A stretch of 64,000 nucleotides of DNA from Strigamia acuminata (Eukaryota > Arthropoda > Chilopoda > Geophilomorpha > Linotaeniidae). The stretch is taken from assembly GCA_949358305.1 (NCBI GenBank), contig OX442314.1:12021060-12085059 (forward strand), in the 5' to 3' direction. A model generated the notes under the pieces. It ran no database searches, was not told the DNA's origin, and was given only the letters and a program-made list of their open reading frames with translations. Positions 9,993 to 20,564 of this stretch are shown here, piece by piece. The position numbers were made by a program, and so were the translations under genes. The first letter of the stretch is position 1. Every line of letters begins with the position of its first letter.

Positions 9993-11017
9993 TTTTTTAA
10001 ACGTGTAATTTTAAGTTTATGTCTAATAACCTTCGATTTATTTTGTTTTGTCGTGTTTTTTACGGGTTGTTTTTATTTCTCTTGTCCATAATCCATTTCC
10101 TGCTTTTCCATCTTTGTATTCCTCACGTAAAAACATCATTCGGAAATGGGACTGTATGAGATGGGATTTTGTTTTAGCACCTCGGATATTTTTCTCTCGT
10201 CTTCTCCATTTGATTCAGTGGCACGTGCACGAGGACTTTTTTGTAATTTCTTTCGTTTTCCACGATAAATAAACGTCCATTCATCTTTATCCCATCCGAA
10301 CGTGATTGGCATGCGAAGAGAAACATTTTCATAAACAAAAGCTTTGGATACTCTTGTTGTCACACGAGCGAATGTCACTCGAGTTGGTTCATTTCAAGAA
10401 TTGAATATCGAAAATACGGACGGATAGAAAATGGTAAAAGGAAGGAAAAAAAATCAAAATTGACACTTGGTGGTGCCCTCAGCCCTCCAGACGCAACAGA
10501 ATTGTCAAATTGGAATCGACCAGAGAAAATTGGCCATGTCTGGTTCACGCGGCTGCATTTGTCGTCTTATCTGTGTTTTTATTTCTTTATCTTTTTTTTT
10601 TTTTTTTTTTTATATTTTTTCTTTTTGCTCAATATCTCGGTTATGCTTTTCGTGAAAGTTGTTGAATGCTCGTTCGCTGGAGTTTGAGTAAACATGTGCC
10701 CCAGTTGATAATATGTCCCAGTTTGTTCTCTTTATGCCAGGTTCTATAGCGTCATATTCGGCAATATTTGCGCACCCATTATCGTTAGTGAGCTGAGGCG
10801 TGGACCGAGTCGCTGCGCATCTTCATCTCTTTTGCTTCAGTTTTCTCCTCCATATACATGAGTTTATGCTCGTTATCAAAGGCAGAGATGGGCGTGATTT
10901 AATCCTTAGTTATGCGTAAAGTGAAAGTTAGCAGGAAAAAATGAAATTAAATATTACTCATGGTGGATGTTTTATTTAAAACTATTGCTATGCAACAGAC
11001 AGTCGGTTCGTTCAATC
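9993..11017. other. No gene seen
   Basis: This is mixed intergenic sequence with a 40-bp T-rich run near 10580-10625. No element is recognised. Confidence 0.4.
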
Positions 11018-11285
11018 CTACAGTTTGCGCTCGGTATGTTGATGCCAAATTCAAACTGCGCGTGCAGTTAATGTGGTGATTGTCAAGCTTGTTGCACAGA
11101 AAGGGAATAAAGCAACAATGTATTGGTACTATGCTTTAAATTACTTTTGTTAATGAGTTTGTTGTTGTTTATTTACTTCATGTTAGCATTATTAAACCTA
11201 GTATGCTTAATGTAGCTAAATAACGACTGGAATTAGGTAAGGTAATCATACCGAATTAACCCGCTTTAAGCGGTATTTCGCTGTA
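11018..11285. mobile_element. TA-element F, diverged copy
   Basis: It opens ACAGTTTGCGCTCGGTATGT, contains ATTATTAAACC..GTATGCTTAAT and ends TAACGACTGGAATTAGG. These are the family landmarks in the same order as in the full copy at 49747-50594. Confidence 0.6.
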
Positions 11286-11320
11286 AGAGAAATTATCAAC
11301 TTTTGGAAATTTCACTTACG

Positions 11321-11830
11321 AATGCCACTAAATTGCGAACTGAGGGATTGTGGGTAAGAAGCGTATGCTTTCAGGTAGTGGCAACAGTAAATTCTTTTTC
11401 ACTTCCTGTCAATGTTATGGCTGCCTGAAATCAGCGTACAAACAAAATTTCTGTACGATGGTTAGCAAATAGTGTGGTTTTGAATTGTGAGACGTTACAA
11501 TCTGAATGTATTTATTTAAATATAACTAAGAAAAAAATGCAAAATGAAATTGAAAAACGAGCAAAAAAACCGATAAAATGAGGGGAAAACGAGAAAAGAA
11601 ACGATAAAATGAGGAAAAAACGAGAAAAAAACGATGAAATGAGGGAAAACGAGAAGAAGAAAAACGATAAAATGAGAGAAAAACGAAAAACAGGATTGAA
11701 ATTGGTGGAGTAAGACGCGAAACAGGAAGTTGGAGAGCATTCATGACATCAATTCATTCCAACAATGCCTCTCCTCTCACAAGCTGGCGCCATTTGCAGT
11801 GCACAGTCCAGTAGTATTTACATCTGTGGT
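11321..11830. mobile_element. G-family TIR element, copy 1, with internal minisatellite
   Basis: The left end reads ATTGCGAACTGAGGGATTGT. The right end reads CACAAGCTGG..GCACAGTCC. Both match the better-kept copy at 42893-43342. A tandem repeat has replaced the middle of this copy. Confidence 0.65.
11545..11690. repeat. Minisatellite, about 30-34 bp unit, roughly 4 copies
   Basis: The units vary around CGATAAAATGAGGGAAAACG followed by AGAAAAAAA. It is wholly inside the G-family element. Phe/Ser-rich open frames on the minus strand are a by-product of the repeat. Confidence 0.8.
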
Positions 11831-13139
11831 ATAAACAAGTCTCGCTACAGCGGCATGCCACTTAAAGCTGGGTAACACAGCATGTGTAGGTGAATTTGCC
11901 ATAAGATATCGGGCTTGAACTGTAGGAGGATACCTTAAGTGACTTGCTGTCAGTTTACCACAAGACACGAAAGGACTCCATTTTCTACCTCACAGAAGTG
12001 AAAAGCAATTTATTGTAAACTATATTTTTGAACCATATGCGTAGGGGCAAAACCCTAGGTCGCCTACCCCTAAAACCGCTAATTGCAATATCTGGAAAAG
12101 TTCCAGATTGGCTGCGCTATTTTCCGTTGATAGTGTTTCCCATCGTGTTTATAGGCTTAGCGGGGGTTTTGTAAGGGAAAAATAACCTTTGACGAAGTGT
12201 GTTATACAGCAGAGTGCTGTTACCGCTTTAATAAATTAACAATAAACAGGTCGAATCAATCGCAATAAATGGAGTTTGGAGTGAAATGTGAAAATCGTTC
12301 TAAATTTATTTCAACGACTCGATTTGCATGGAATAAAAGTTGAAACGCAAAATAGCCGGCAGTTTAGTGGAATGGTGATCCCGGTTTGAGTTTACTCTTT
12401 TCTAATGTCAAAAGTCGAAACTCGATAAGTGTATTGGAAAATAGAAACGTTTTCACGTTTTCGCAAATTAAATTAACTCGCACGCTGCGTATTGCAAACT
12501 TTGATTTCCGAGTTTGACTGCATCAAATTCACTCCATTTAGCTTAGAAACAGGAAATACCGAGGAATAAATAATCCGATTACATTGTATATAAGGCCAAA
12601 GGTTGGGCAAGATGAGATAGCTGCGAGACTGGACGAGACGAGGCAAGATTAGGCACAAAAGCGCGATACATTTCGCTGTATTGCGCGAGATCTGGCGATG
12701 GTGCGAACAAGGCAGGGTTAAGGTTAGGATTTAAGTAAGCAATAGGATCAAGCTGGGTTCACACTTTACAGAATTTTTACCAAAGAACGATCGATAGACG
12801 GATTTCCGTGAGAAATGGTCCGTGGGGCCCTTCTCGCAAGCCTATTTTGAGAGAAAATTAAAAATTAAGCTGCGGAATGTGCAAAAATGCCTGGTTTTGA
12901 CGCTAGGTTTGTTTTTTCTACACCATTTTGGAAAAAATGGCGTGTTGTAAGGGTTTGGAATTGGATGTGGAGTTGGCGTTGATTAAGCTTTGGAATTGTA
13001 TTTGTTGGCGATGTAAATGTGTTTCGGTTAGCACTAAGTTGTAGAAAAGCCAGTGTTTGTGTTTGAGGCTTGGTAATTTTGGTAGGCAAATTTGAGTTTA
13101 TTCAATGAACTCATCTTGAAATCGTGAGAGCATCGATTA
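11831..13139. other. No gene seen
   Basis: Near 12044-12075 there is a short hairpin (TAGGGG..CCCCTA). No exon or recognised element is visible otherwise. Confidence 0.4.
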
Positions 13140-13520
13140 TGTCGTAGGCGTATAGTGGATGGAGCCACGTCGACAAACCGCACGGGGGGAAGCAACGAAG
13201 ATGGTTGCGTGGGTCGATCGGCACCCTATCTTCGGATTTGGGCTCGGGCCTTGGATCGATAGCTCGACCGCCCTCACCTGTTGGAAGGGGTGGGATACGT
13301 GGGCGGCGTGGCGGAAGACAACTCCCCACTTACGCTTTTAGCCTCGTTGCTCATCTTTCAGATTCCTTTAGTCGCTCGTAATGATGAGGTCATTGCAAGA
13401 TGCTATTGGCCAACCGTGGCTTTGTTTACTAAGCGATCGGAGCCGGTGTGTGTGTGTGGACTGTGGGCCGGGGAAAGTAAACGAACATGACTGGGGTGGA
13501 TATAAACACGCTGCAATCGA
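13140..13520. promoter_or_regulatory. CpG-rich island with CCAAT and GT repeat
   Basis: The segment is rich in CpG (CGTCGAC, GTCGATCGG, ATCGATAGCTCG) against an AT-rich background. It contains TATTGGCCAA (inverse CCAAT) near 13404 and a (GT)6 run near 13449. Overlapping open frames on both strands share no known domain. It is probably a promoter or enhancer; no transcript can be assigned. Confidence 0.35.
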
Positions 13521-14690
13521 GACGGAAGTTCAATTAACACTTCATTTTCCGATTTCCGCATTAGCTTTTATTTTTTTTTAATTTTTTTTTTAATTTTTGT
13601 GTTAAATTGGATAAAATGCAATTTCTTGTTTGATGATTGTTTATTGATAATTTTTTTATTTTTTTATTTTGCGTCGATAATAAAATTGTAATTTTGGCGT
13701 GGAATTACACGGAGAGAAACCTCTAAATGAGTGGAAAAGTTGTTTTTGTTTTAATTTCGACGTTCTTAAAGTGGAAAACAAATATTTTTCAACGAGGTTG
13801 ACTAATCATAGTCGTATTAGATGAAAAAATAATAAAAATGTGTTTTTTTTTTGTTTTTTTTTTTATAAGGAATTTAACCCTATTTTTTTGTCGAAAGAAA
13901 ACATGACTATTTACTCATTTCATCCATCTTTCTGCATGTGTCTCGTGTATTTATTTATTTTTTTATTATTATATATTTTGTTTTTTTTTGTTTATACTTA
14001 TTCACACCATGTTTCGCTCTTCTCTTGCACGGAGTGATGAATGATGTGCTCAATGCTAGTCTCATTAGACGGTTTAAGGAAGGAAGGAGACGCGTGCTTT
14101 TGACTGTTCACTGTCCCCCTTGCTATCAAATTTTTTATTTTTTCTTGTTTTTTATTTCTTTTACTGTGGATCGATCGAATTTACGCGTATCACTGTAAAT
14201 TCCAGCTCATTTTCCGGCAGTTTTGCGAGTTTTGTTGTTGTTTAAGTCACCAAACCCGGCGGCCACCTAATCTTAAGTATCAATAAAGTTTTACTGGCTG
14301 GAAATTGGGCAAATCGAATAAGTTGATAGAGAAAAAATGAAATTGATTCTAACACTTTTCACAGCTCGGTAAAAAGCCCTACAAAGCTATTATTTGCTTG
14401 TCCCGGCCGTTTTATCAACAGAAAAAAATAAAAGACGATTTGTGTGCAAATACAGTCATTTGTCCCCAAATGCACCTCACTTGATTTCGTCGTCACTGCA
14501 TTAGTCGGAATTGACAAAAGAGAGTGCGATATGTATCAATTAATCAATTATAGTCTTCGTAAATTGAATTTCACTTGGTTTCGAGTTGAAAAGCTTTGAA
14601 AAATACATTTTAATTTCCTTTTTTAACACCCGTGACTGAATATTTTTATTTTTGGTATTTTTATCGATGAATTTTATTTATTTATTCATT
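13521..14690. other. T-rich DNA, no gene seen
   Basis: This is dominated by poly-T tracts on the plus strand. No element is recognised. Confidence 0.4.
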
Positions 14691-14710
14691 TTTTTACTTT
14701 TTATTTGCAG

Positions 14711-14825
14711 GTTTGGTCAGTTTGGCGCATTGAAGACACCAAGAAGTGATCAAAAAAATCCGTTTATGGAGAATTACATTGTAAATTCATCTTTTTATTA
14801 TACATCAGAAAAAAATCGTTTTTAA
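14711..14825 (+). CDS. Candidate terminal coding exon, unidentified
   Basis: A long pyrimidine tract ends in TTTTTATTTGCAG (AG at 14709-14710). One following frame stays open for 37 codons to TAA at 14823-14825. It starts FGQFGALKTPRSDQKNPFME and contains NSSFYYTSEKNRF. An AATAAA lies about 25 nt after the stop (14849-14854), as expected for a last exon. A second frame gives only 12 codons before a stop, so the frame is not certain. The upstream exons were not found and I recognise no family. The acceptor, ORF and poly(A) signal agree, but chance is possible. Confidence 0.3.
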
Positions 14826-15549
14826 TGTCACAATGTTTTTTTTTTTTTAAATAAATAAAAATAAAAATGAAATGATTAATTTATCCATGAAAAAAAAGGT
14901 TTTATTGTGTTTAGTGGGTTTTATTTCTGACTTGCCAGCAGGATGTGGCTGTTGGCATACTCATCAGTGACACGTGAGGGCAGTGGTTTGTTTTATTTGA
15001 CCAATAATTCAATTTGAAACGATGTGTTCCACGATTCGACCTTGTGCCCAGAGGTAAAGGTAGGAAGTGGATTGCGTTTATCTGTACCATTCCGTGCGCC
15101 CACTACCTGTTTATTCTTTCCTGATCACCGCATTTTATTTTCTTTATTTTCTAATACTCTATCTCGAAAAGCTGATTTATTCCTATATATATCGCTCAGG
15201 TGAAATCCCAAGAGTTGGTCAGAGAAGGTGGAAGAGAGATGTTTTTCTTGAACAGTAAACAAAAGTGGATCGATGCGACGATTGACAGCACCGGGACCAA
15301 ACACTTGGCGGAAAGTGACACGTCGCGAATAAAATATATATATTTGTTTGGGAAATAATTTATTTAGTTTATATTATGACATGTAAAACGATTCGGGCAA
15401 TAAATAAGGAAATAAAAAAATGCGAACGGCTATTATTCGAAATAATAAATTGTGAATAAAAGGATAGAATGAAATTTTTGTTATGCATGAAGATTATAGG
15501 GTTGGATCTTAGATCTTGGATCTAATTCTCGGGTTTATTAGTGCGTGAT

Positions 15550-15585
15550 GTGTAACCACGTGATTAGTCCAAGATGGCGGCGAAG
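15550..15585 (+). promoter_or_regulatory. E-box plus YY1-like motif
   Basis: ACCACGTGATT (a CACGTG E-box) is followed after a short gap by CCAAGATGGCGGCGAAG. The AAGATGGCGGC core is the classic YY1 site found at TATA-less starts. It lies about 190 bp upstream of the spliced small ORF at 15767. Confidence 0.35.
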
Positions 15586-15766
15586 AACACATCGTGGGTG
15601 TTGAAAATAAAGCTGTATCTATTTCCATTCGTAATCAAAGGTTAAGCCATTTTAAGCCAGCTGGATTGTAATTATACTTTGCGAATTAACTTTTAAATCA
15701 TTTTATATTACTCATTATTCTGTCAAAGTTTAGAAATAATTTTTAATCCAACAAGATAACGTCAAC

Positions 15767-15957
15767 ATGTCTCGGATGTCAAAACGGCGGAATTCGGTGG
15801 ACAAAAATTCAATCCAAGCAAAAAGTGATAAATGGGGGTAATTTTTAATTTTTTTAATTATTATTTTTTAATTTGACGACTATTTTGTCTATTGAATATT
15901 CACAGATTGGTCATTTTATTGCCCCGACCTGTAGGACCGGAACCGGAAGTAAATTGA
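15767..15957 (+). CDS. Candidate spliced small ORF, 40 codons
   Basis: An ATG at 15767 opens MSRMSKRRNSVDKNSIQAKS and reads to 15837. A 68-bp AT-rich segment (15838-15905) has GT and a CACAG end like a short intron. Removing it continues the frame as KWGLVILLPRPVGPEPEVN to TGA at 15955-15957. Without splicing the frame stops at once at the putative donor. I recognise no family. The N-terminal half is basic. The second half has a short hydrophobic run followed by a Pro/Glu-rich end. A YY1/E-box cluster lies upstream. The donor (GGGG/GTAATT) is weak, so this is only a candidate. Confidence 0.3.
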
Positions 15958-16180
15958 ATATAATACAGATTTTAAACATTTCCTACGTGGCATCACAAAG
16001 GCACAGAATGTAAACGTGCCGGAAATTTGACAAAAGTGAAATTTTGAAAGAAACCAAATGTTGATGTTGCGTATTGAAAAATTGAATAGAAAAACGAACA
16101 TGGCGCCCAAAACTGATCGCTCGCTTCGTCGCCCGAGAATGAAATGAATGATCATTTCGATGTTTGCACATCCTTTGAAA

Positions 16181-17080
16181 TGTAAGTGTTTTCCTTAGAA
16201 ATTCAACCTGTTTTCTCCCAATTTACTCGAGTAAAAAAAAAAGAAAAAAAAATTGCCATAAAGCAGTTTTGTGAAAAAACAGGATGTTGGTATAATTGTA
16301 CATGCGCAGTTTAAATTCAGGAACAACACTCAGCTCTTTTAATTGATAACGTTTCTATAGTTTCTACAACAAGTTTCTTTCATCCGAAAGACGATTACTT
16401 CTGTCATCAATCACCTTTTCCTATCGATTTAGTGGTAACATCTGCTTCTGGTTGGCGATTGCCCGAGCCCGACTCGAGATGAAATGAAAGACACTTGATC
16501 GCGTGCTTAGAACTCCATATTGCGTTATCATTAAAGACTGCAGACGTGTATTGTATTCACCTTCTGGTCACAGATGGGTGTGAAAATTGCACCTTTGGGA
16601 ATAATCGTAATGCGAAGAGATTTTTCCTGCTTTTTTTTTTCTGTCTTTGAAACGTTTGAATTGTGTTGATGTTTTTTGAGTTGGTTTAAATTGAGTTTAT
16701 TCAGCAACAACGAACAGGTTTTTTCTTTTTCATTGTGTGTTTTTAATTGGAGTAGAGACACTTAGCGTGGTATTGAAGGGCTGATCTGACAAATGCAGTT
16801 TTTAAGCGTACGTATAAAATCTTAATTTGCGACAGATGGGGAAAAAAGAGTTGAACAAAGCCAAGAGTGAACTTCAATTATAAGTATAAGTAGCACAACA
16901 CTTAGCATGGTGTTAGTCCCATAAGTAGAGTGCTTGTTTGGGGATTTAGGCCGTGCAAGCTGCGATCTGTGGGATGACTTTCTTAAGGATCCAACCTTGC
17001 ATTTACATCGAGAATTGGGAAAACCACAGAAAACACAGTTGAGGCGGGTGGCAGATGTTCTTGCCATAGAAACAGTATCT
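16181..17080. other. No gene seen; tail of the 5S-like element at 16820-17080
   Basis: The part next to the 5S-like block (about 16820-17080, minus strand) may be the body of the same element. Nothing else is recognised. Confidence 0.35.
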
Positions 17081-17215
17081 CGGTGAAATGAGGATGAGAA
17101 ATAACTGGGATTCCAAGCAGGTCACCATCCAAGTACTGACCAGACCCAATGCTGCTTAACGTCTAGGCTCTAATGGGAATAGGTGATGGGCAGGTTGAGT
17201 CGTTGCTATCCGTAT
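17081..17215 (-). pseudogene. 5S rRNA-like sequence, probable 5S-derived SINE or pseudogene
   Basis: Read on the minus strand, 17180-17107 contains GTTAAGCAGCATTGGG, then TCTGGTCAGTACTTGGATGG, then TGACCTGCTTGGAATCCC. This is the conserved 3' half of animal 5S rRNA, including the AGTACTTGGATGG region of the internal RNA polymerase III promoter. The 5' half (17215-17181) is worn. A G is missing after GGATGG and the 3' end does not close the rRNA stem. It is therefore not a working 5S gene. A 5S-headed SINE (SINE3-like) with its body running toward 16820 would explain it. Confidence 0.65.
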
Positions 17216-17280
17216 GTGTATATCCCTCAGGACAGGTCAAATTTCTGGGAGTAAAACCTCTTTAGTATAAAGTATAAACA

Positions 17281-17734
17281 GGGATTGCGATGCACCCCGA
17301 AAGCGCAGGAAGTTGGGATTGAAATGGGCGAAAATTAAACAATTTAATAATCTCGATGAGGCATCTGCGGATAGAATCCAGATAGAAGAAGACACCAAGC
17401 GTTACTTTGTTGTTCCTACTGCTAAAAAGACACTGCGGGAAAGTGAGATCGACAAGTACGTACGACAGGTTGACCTTAAAAACTGGCGTCACTTCGATAC
17501 CTACATACAATCGAAGAATATTTTATGGCTTGTGTTCGTAGAAAATAGCAAATGGGACGAAGGGACTTGCACATGTCCCATTTCTTTAAGACCTACATGT
17601 GTAAACACCTTTTGCGTATACCGATTGGTGAGAAGCTATACTCTGTTCCACTTGAGGCGAAAAATGTCCCTCTAGGTCAAAAAAGAAAACGTGGCAGGCT
17701 GTTTAAGGCTAAAAAGGCATTGATGGCCCAATAA
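17281..17734 (+). pseudogene. MULE transposase C-terminus with SWIM zinc finger, frameshifted
   Basis: A frame from about 17313 reads toward DKYVRQVDLKNWRHFDTYIQ and then WDEGTCTCP. A one-base loss near 17574-17580 then moves the reading to the next frame, which continues HFFKTYMCKHLLRI, EAKNVPLGQKRKRGRL and KAKKALMAQ, then TAA at 17732-17734. The Cys-x-Cys..Cys-x-His pattern is a SWIM finger. The basic GQKRKRGR tail is typical of Mutator-like (MULE) transposases of invertebrates. The DDE catalytic core upstream is absent. The element is dead. Family assignment is from motif memory, not a search. Confidence 0.7.
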
Positions 17735-17769
17735 TTTATTCTTCTGAGGTTTGTTTTGGGGGTTAAATG

Positions 17770-17960
17770 ATTTTTTTCATTTTTTTTCGGGGGAGAAATC
17801 AGCTTTTTCGGGGGGCAAAAGAAGTTTTTTGGGGGGAGGAGCAGTTTTTTCGGTTTAGTTTTATTTGGGGGAAAAAATTTTGGGCGACAAAGTTATTGAA
17901 CGCCGTTGCGCTTGCGCCCCACCAAAAATCAGCTCGTGCCTTACAGTTTGAGAAACGCTG
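17770..17960. mobile_element. hAT-D element, truncated copy 2
   Basis: It ends like copy 1 (GTTTGAGAAACGCTG) with the same GCGCCCCACCAAAAATCAGC block and TTTTGGGCGACAAAG. The left part has degenerated into G/T runs. It begins just after the MULE remnant. Confidence 0.6.
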
Positions 17961-18404
17961 AACTATAACAATAGATTTGCCCTCTCATCCGGACATCGAC
18001 CGCTTTATCGTGTCTCCGACTGGCCAAACTTCATTTTACACTCACTGAAAGCTGGTCAAACATAAATTCCAACTAAAAACTTTTTTTTTTAACTCTAAAA
18101 TAATTGAATCAAATTTGTGACTGTCTACAACAGAAGGGAAATCGATTTGTGTGATCCTGATCTTTTTGGGTGTGATAAGTCGATTTATCTATGAGCTTGT
18201 TAAGTGAGTACTTTTGGTCAGAGAGAAGGATAGATAATATCATGACCCCATGACCAATCAAAAGGGAGCTTATTACTAATCCTCTAGTCAGGTGACAGTT
18301 GTTAATCTCTTGTGTCAATAGACAAATAGTCAGTCTGCAACTCCGCACCCGGGAGACTAGTCATTTAAACTCCAAATTTCTAATTTAAATTTGATCAGTT
18401 TAAC

Positions 18405-18475
18405 TTTTAAGAAATGGCGGCGCATTTAGTCTGCTTTCAGTCTTACTGCTGTAGTGAAGGGCTTTTTAAACCTTT
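18405..18475 (+). repeat. P-family repeat fragment
   Basis: AAATGGCGGCGCATTTAGTC followed by TGCTTTCAGTC matches the copy at 54396, which has a GCGGCCGATTTTGTC core. Only the left part is present before the hAT-A insertion. Confidence 0.5.
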
Positions 18476-18479
18476 ACCG

Positions 18480-19174
18480 CAGGGGTCGGCAAGTAATTTT
18501 AAGTGGGGTCCGGATACTATTGAATATTTTTATCGCGGTACAGAAAAAAAACACCTAAAAACCTTACTAAAAACCTACGAAAACGGAAAAAAACACTTAA
18601 AAACCAGATAAACCCCCCAATAAACACACACAACCCAAAAAATACCAATAAAACCTAAAAAAAAAACAGGAAAAACAAGAGAAAAAAACACCGAAAAACC
18701 GAAAGAAATCGAGGGAAAACACGGTCCAAGTTTCGACCTTCCGCGGTCCGTATCCGGACCGCGGTCCGCCTGTTGCCGACCCAGTGGCGTAGCTAGGGGG
18801 GGGCGGGCCGCCCCGGGTGTCACCCGGAAAGGGATGACACTCGTATAGGGATGACACCCGTATAGGGATGACACCGTATAGGCTTTTTTGGATGAAAAAC
18901 GGCCATTTTTACCATGAAAAACGGCTAAAAATGACAATTTTTACTATGAAAAACGGCTAAAAATGACGATTTTTACTATGAAAAACGGCTAAAAATGGCC
19001 GTTTTTTATCCAACAGATATTTTTTTTTCAATTCCGGTCGGGAGTCACTCCCCTAGGGGTGACACCCGACCAGAATTGAAAAAAAATGTTGATTTTAACT
19101 GTTTTCGAGGGTGACACCATCGATATCCGCCCCGGGTGTCACCCATGCTAGCTACGCCACTGTGCCGATCGCTG
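18480..19174. mobile_element. hAT-A element, copy 2, interrupted by hAT-B
   Basis: It begins CAGGGGTCGGCAAGTAATTT and ends GATCGCTG. The flanks CTTTACCG (18472-18479) and CTTTACGG (19175-19182) form an 8-bp duplication with one mismatch. The internal AAACCCCCCAATAAACACAC-type block is shared with the 1222-1431 copy. The hAT-B element at 18782-19162 sits inside it near its right end. Confidence 0.85.
18782..19162. mobile_element. hAT-B element nested inside hAT-A
   Basis: The ends are CAGTGGCGTAGCTAGG and CTAGCTACGCCACTG. The flanks TGCCGACC (18774-18781) and TGCCGATC (19163-19170) are an 8-bp duplication with one mismatch. Inside are repeated units of about 35 bp built on ATGAAAAACGGCTAAAAATG (18890-19005) and inverted GGGGTGTCACCC-like blocks. 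It is 381 bp with no coding capacity. It must be younger than its host. Confidence 0.88.
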
Positions 19175-19182
19175 CTTTACGG

Positions 19183-20298
19183 TATCACCTCGCTTTAATG
19201 AGAATTGAACTACAACAAGCTTAAAAAAAATTTTTAGATGTCCAAAATGTAGGAAATTGTCCTAAATCTCTATAAATGTACCCAACTTTTAGTAACAACC
19301 CTCTGAATATCAAGAAAACTCACATTTCAGGCCCAAATTCCAATATAATTTTTTATCCATGCTATTCTGCAGGTTTAAGAACAACTTTAGTTGCTCAGAT
19401 GACTGTTTAAAATGTGCATTTAGACCGGTTTAAATTCGATAATTCGATTATAGCTGGCAGAAGATGAGATAAAATTTTTTGTCAGACCTGGGTGAAACAA
19501 ATGCATAACCTCATCAGCCAGCACTGACCCAAATAATCAACGCACACGTCTGGATTTGTGGACACCTCTTAAATCTATTAGCAAAAGCGCTGTTACAATC
19601 TCTCGAGTAATCCTTGCCAGATGCTGCTGATGATAATGCAACTGATGATGCTCAGTCGAGATATACAATCCGTATTCCGACTGTGTATGCAGATGGCATT
19701 ATGCCATAAGCACTTGCGGTTGTCACAAGCAGAAGCGCTTTATCTAGAATAGATAGAAGCTTAACTTAGTTTTAAGCTGCAAATCTCAAGTGGCGGAAAA
19801 TTGCACGGATTTTTTCTTTCTTTCTTTTTCCTACTTTTTTTTATATTTAAAAAAAAAAGAAGGGAATCTCGAGATAAAAATTAGAAAAATAAATTCTGTA
19901 CTTACTTTAAGGTATTTTGGTAGTTTATGGTGCTGCAGGATGTTGAAATTCTTCATTTGGTGAAGACTAATCTTAGTTTTGTCAATCATGCCCACGGGAA
20001 AGCAGCGACAAATCTCGTTTAATCTTATGTGGGTATATAGAATTGATAAAAGATACTAAACTTGTACGGAATTGTGAGCATGCACTTAAGTTCCGCCTTT
20101 AAATTTCTATCATTTTCTCGAACTTTTTCAAGAGGCCCGTGGGACGCATAGTTATATTGTGTAACGAGGAGAAGCGGTTGAACAGTGCTCGTTACCATCC
20201 AATTATGAGAAGTGGCTCTGTCCCGTTGTCGTGTCAGCATCTTACCAAATTCAATTATTTAATCCAATTATAAGATTTGGTTTAAACCGTTCAATCTG
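19183..20298. other. No gene seen
   Basis: This is mixed intergenic DNA. A minus-strand frame at 20025-20240 lies downstream of the RT scrap but matches no domain I recognise. Confidence 0.4.
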
Positions 20299-20450
20299 TC
20301 ACGTCTTTGGCAAAGAAGTTTCAAGGCGTGCCGAGATCATTTGTATTAACGGCATTTGGTATACGTCTTTTTCCGTGATTTTGTTCAGCCATCGGAAGTC
20401 GATGCAAAGGTGGTAAATATCGTCAGGATAAAGGTTTAAACGATGGTGCT
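20299..20450 (-). pseudogene. Ty3/gypsy-like reverse transcriptase scrap
   Basis: The minus-strand frame contains YHLCIDFRWLNKITEKDVYQ followed by MPLI. This matches the conserved RT block around CxDFRxLNxIT..KDxYxxP of LTR retrotransposons. Only about 50 residues are recognisable. The active-site YxDD region is not found downstream in frame. It is a broken relic. The call rests on one motif. Confidence 0.5.
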
Positions 20451-20564
20451 CTGATTTGGTTGTCAAAAAAGCGTAAGTTGGATTGATACGAGACGGTAAA
20501 CAGTGAGTGAGCACAATTCTTAGCTAGATTAAGACGCTATAGTGTGGGCTGAAACATGCGTTGG

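Noticed and set aside
11516-11744. Two overlapping Phe/Ser-rich minus-strand ORFs
   Set aside because: Both are translations of the A-rich minisatellite inside the G-family element.
17081-17215. A functional 5S rRNA gene
   Set aside because: The 5' half is degraded, a base is missing in the conserved GGATGGG region, and the terminal stem is absent.
20025-20240. Minus-strand ORF as a continuation of the gypsy-like RT
   Set aside because: It lies downstream of the RT motif but does not continue it. No conserved RT or RNase H residues are visible.
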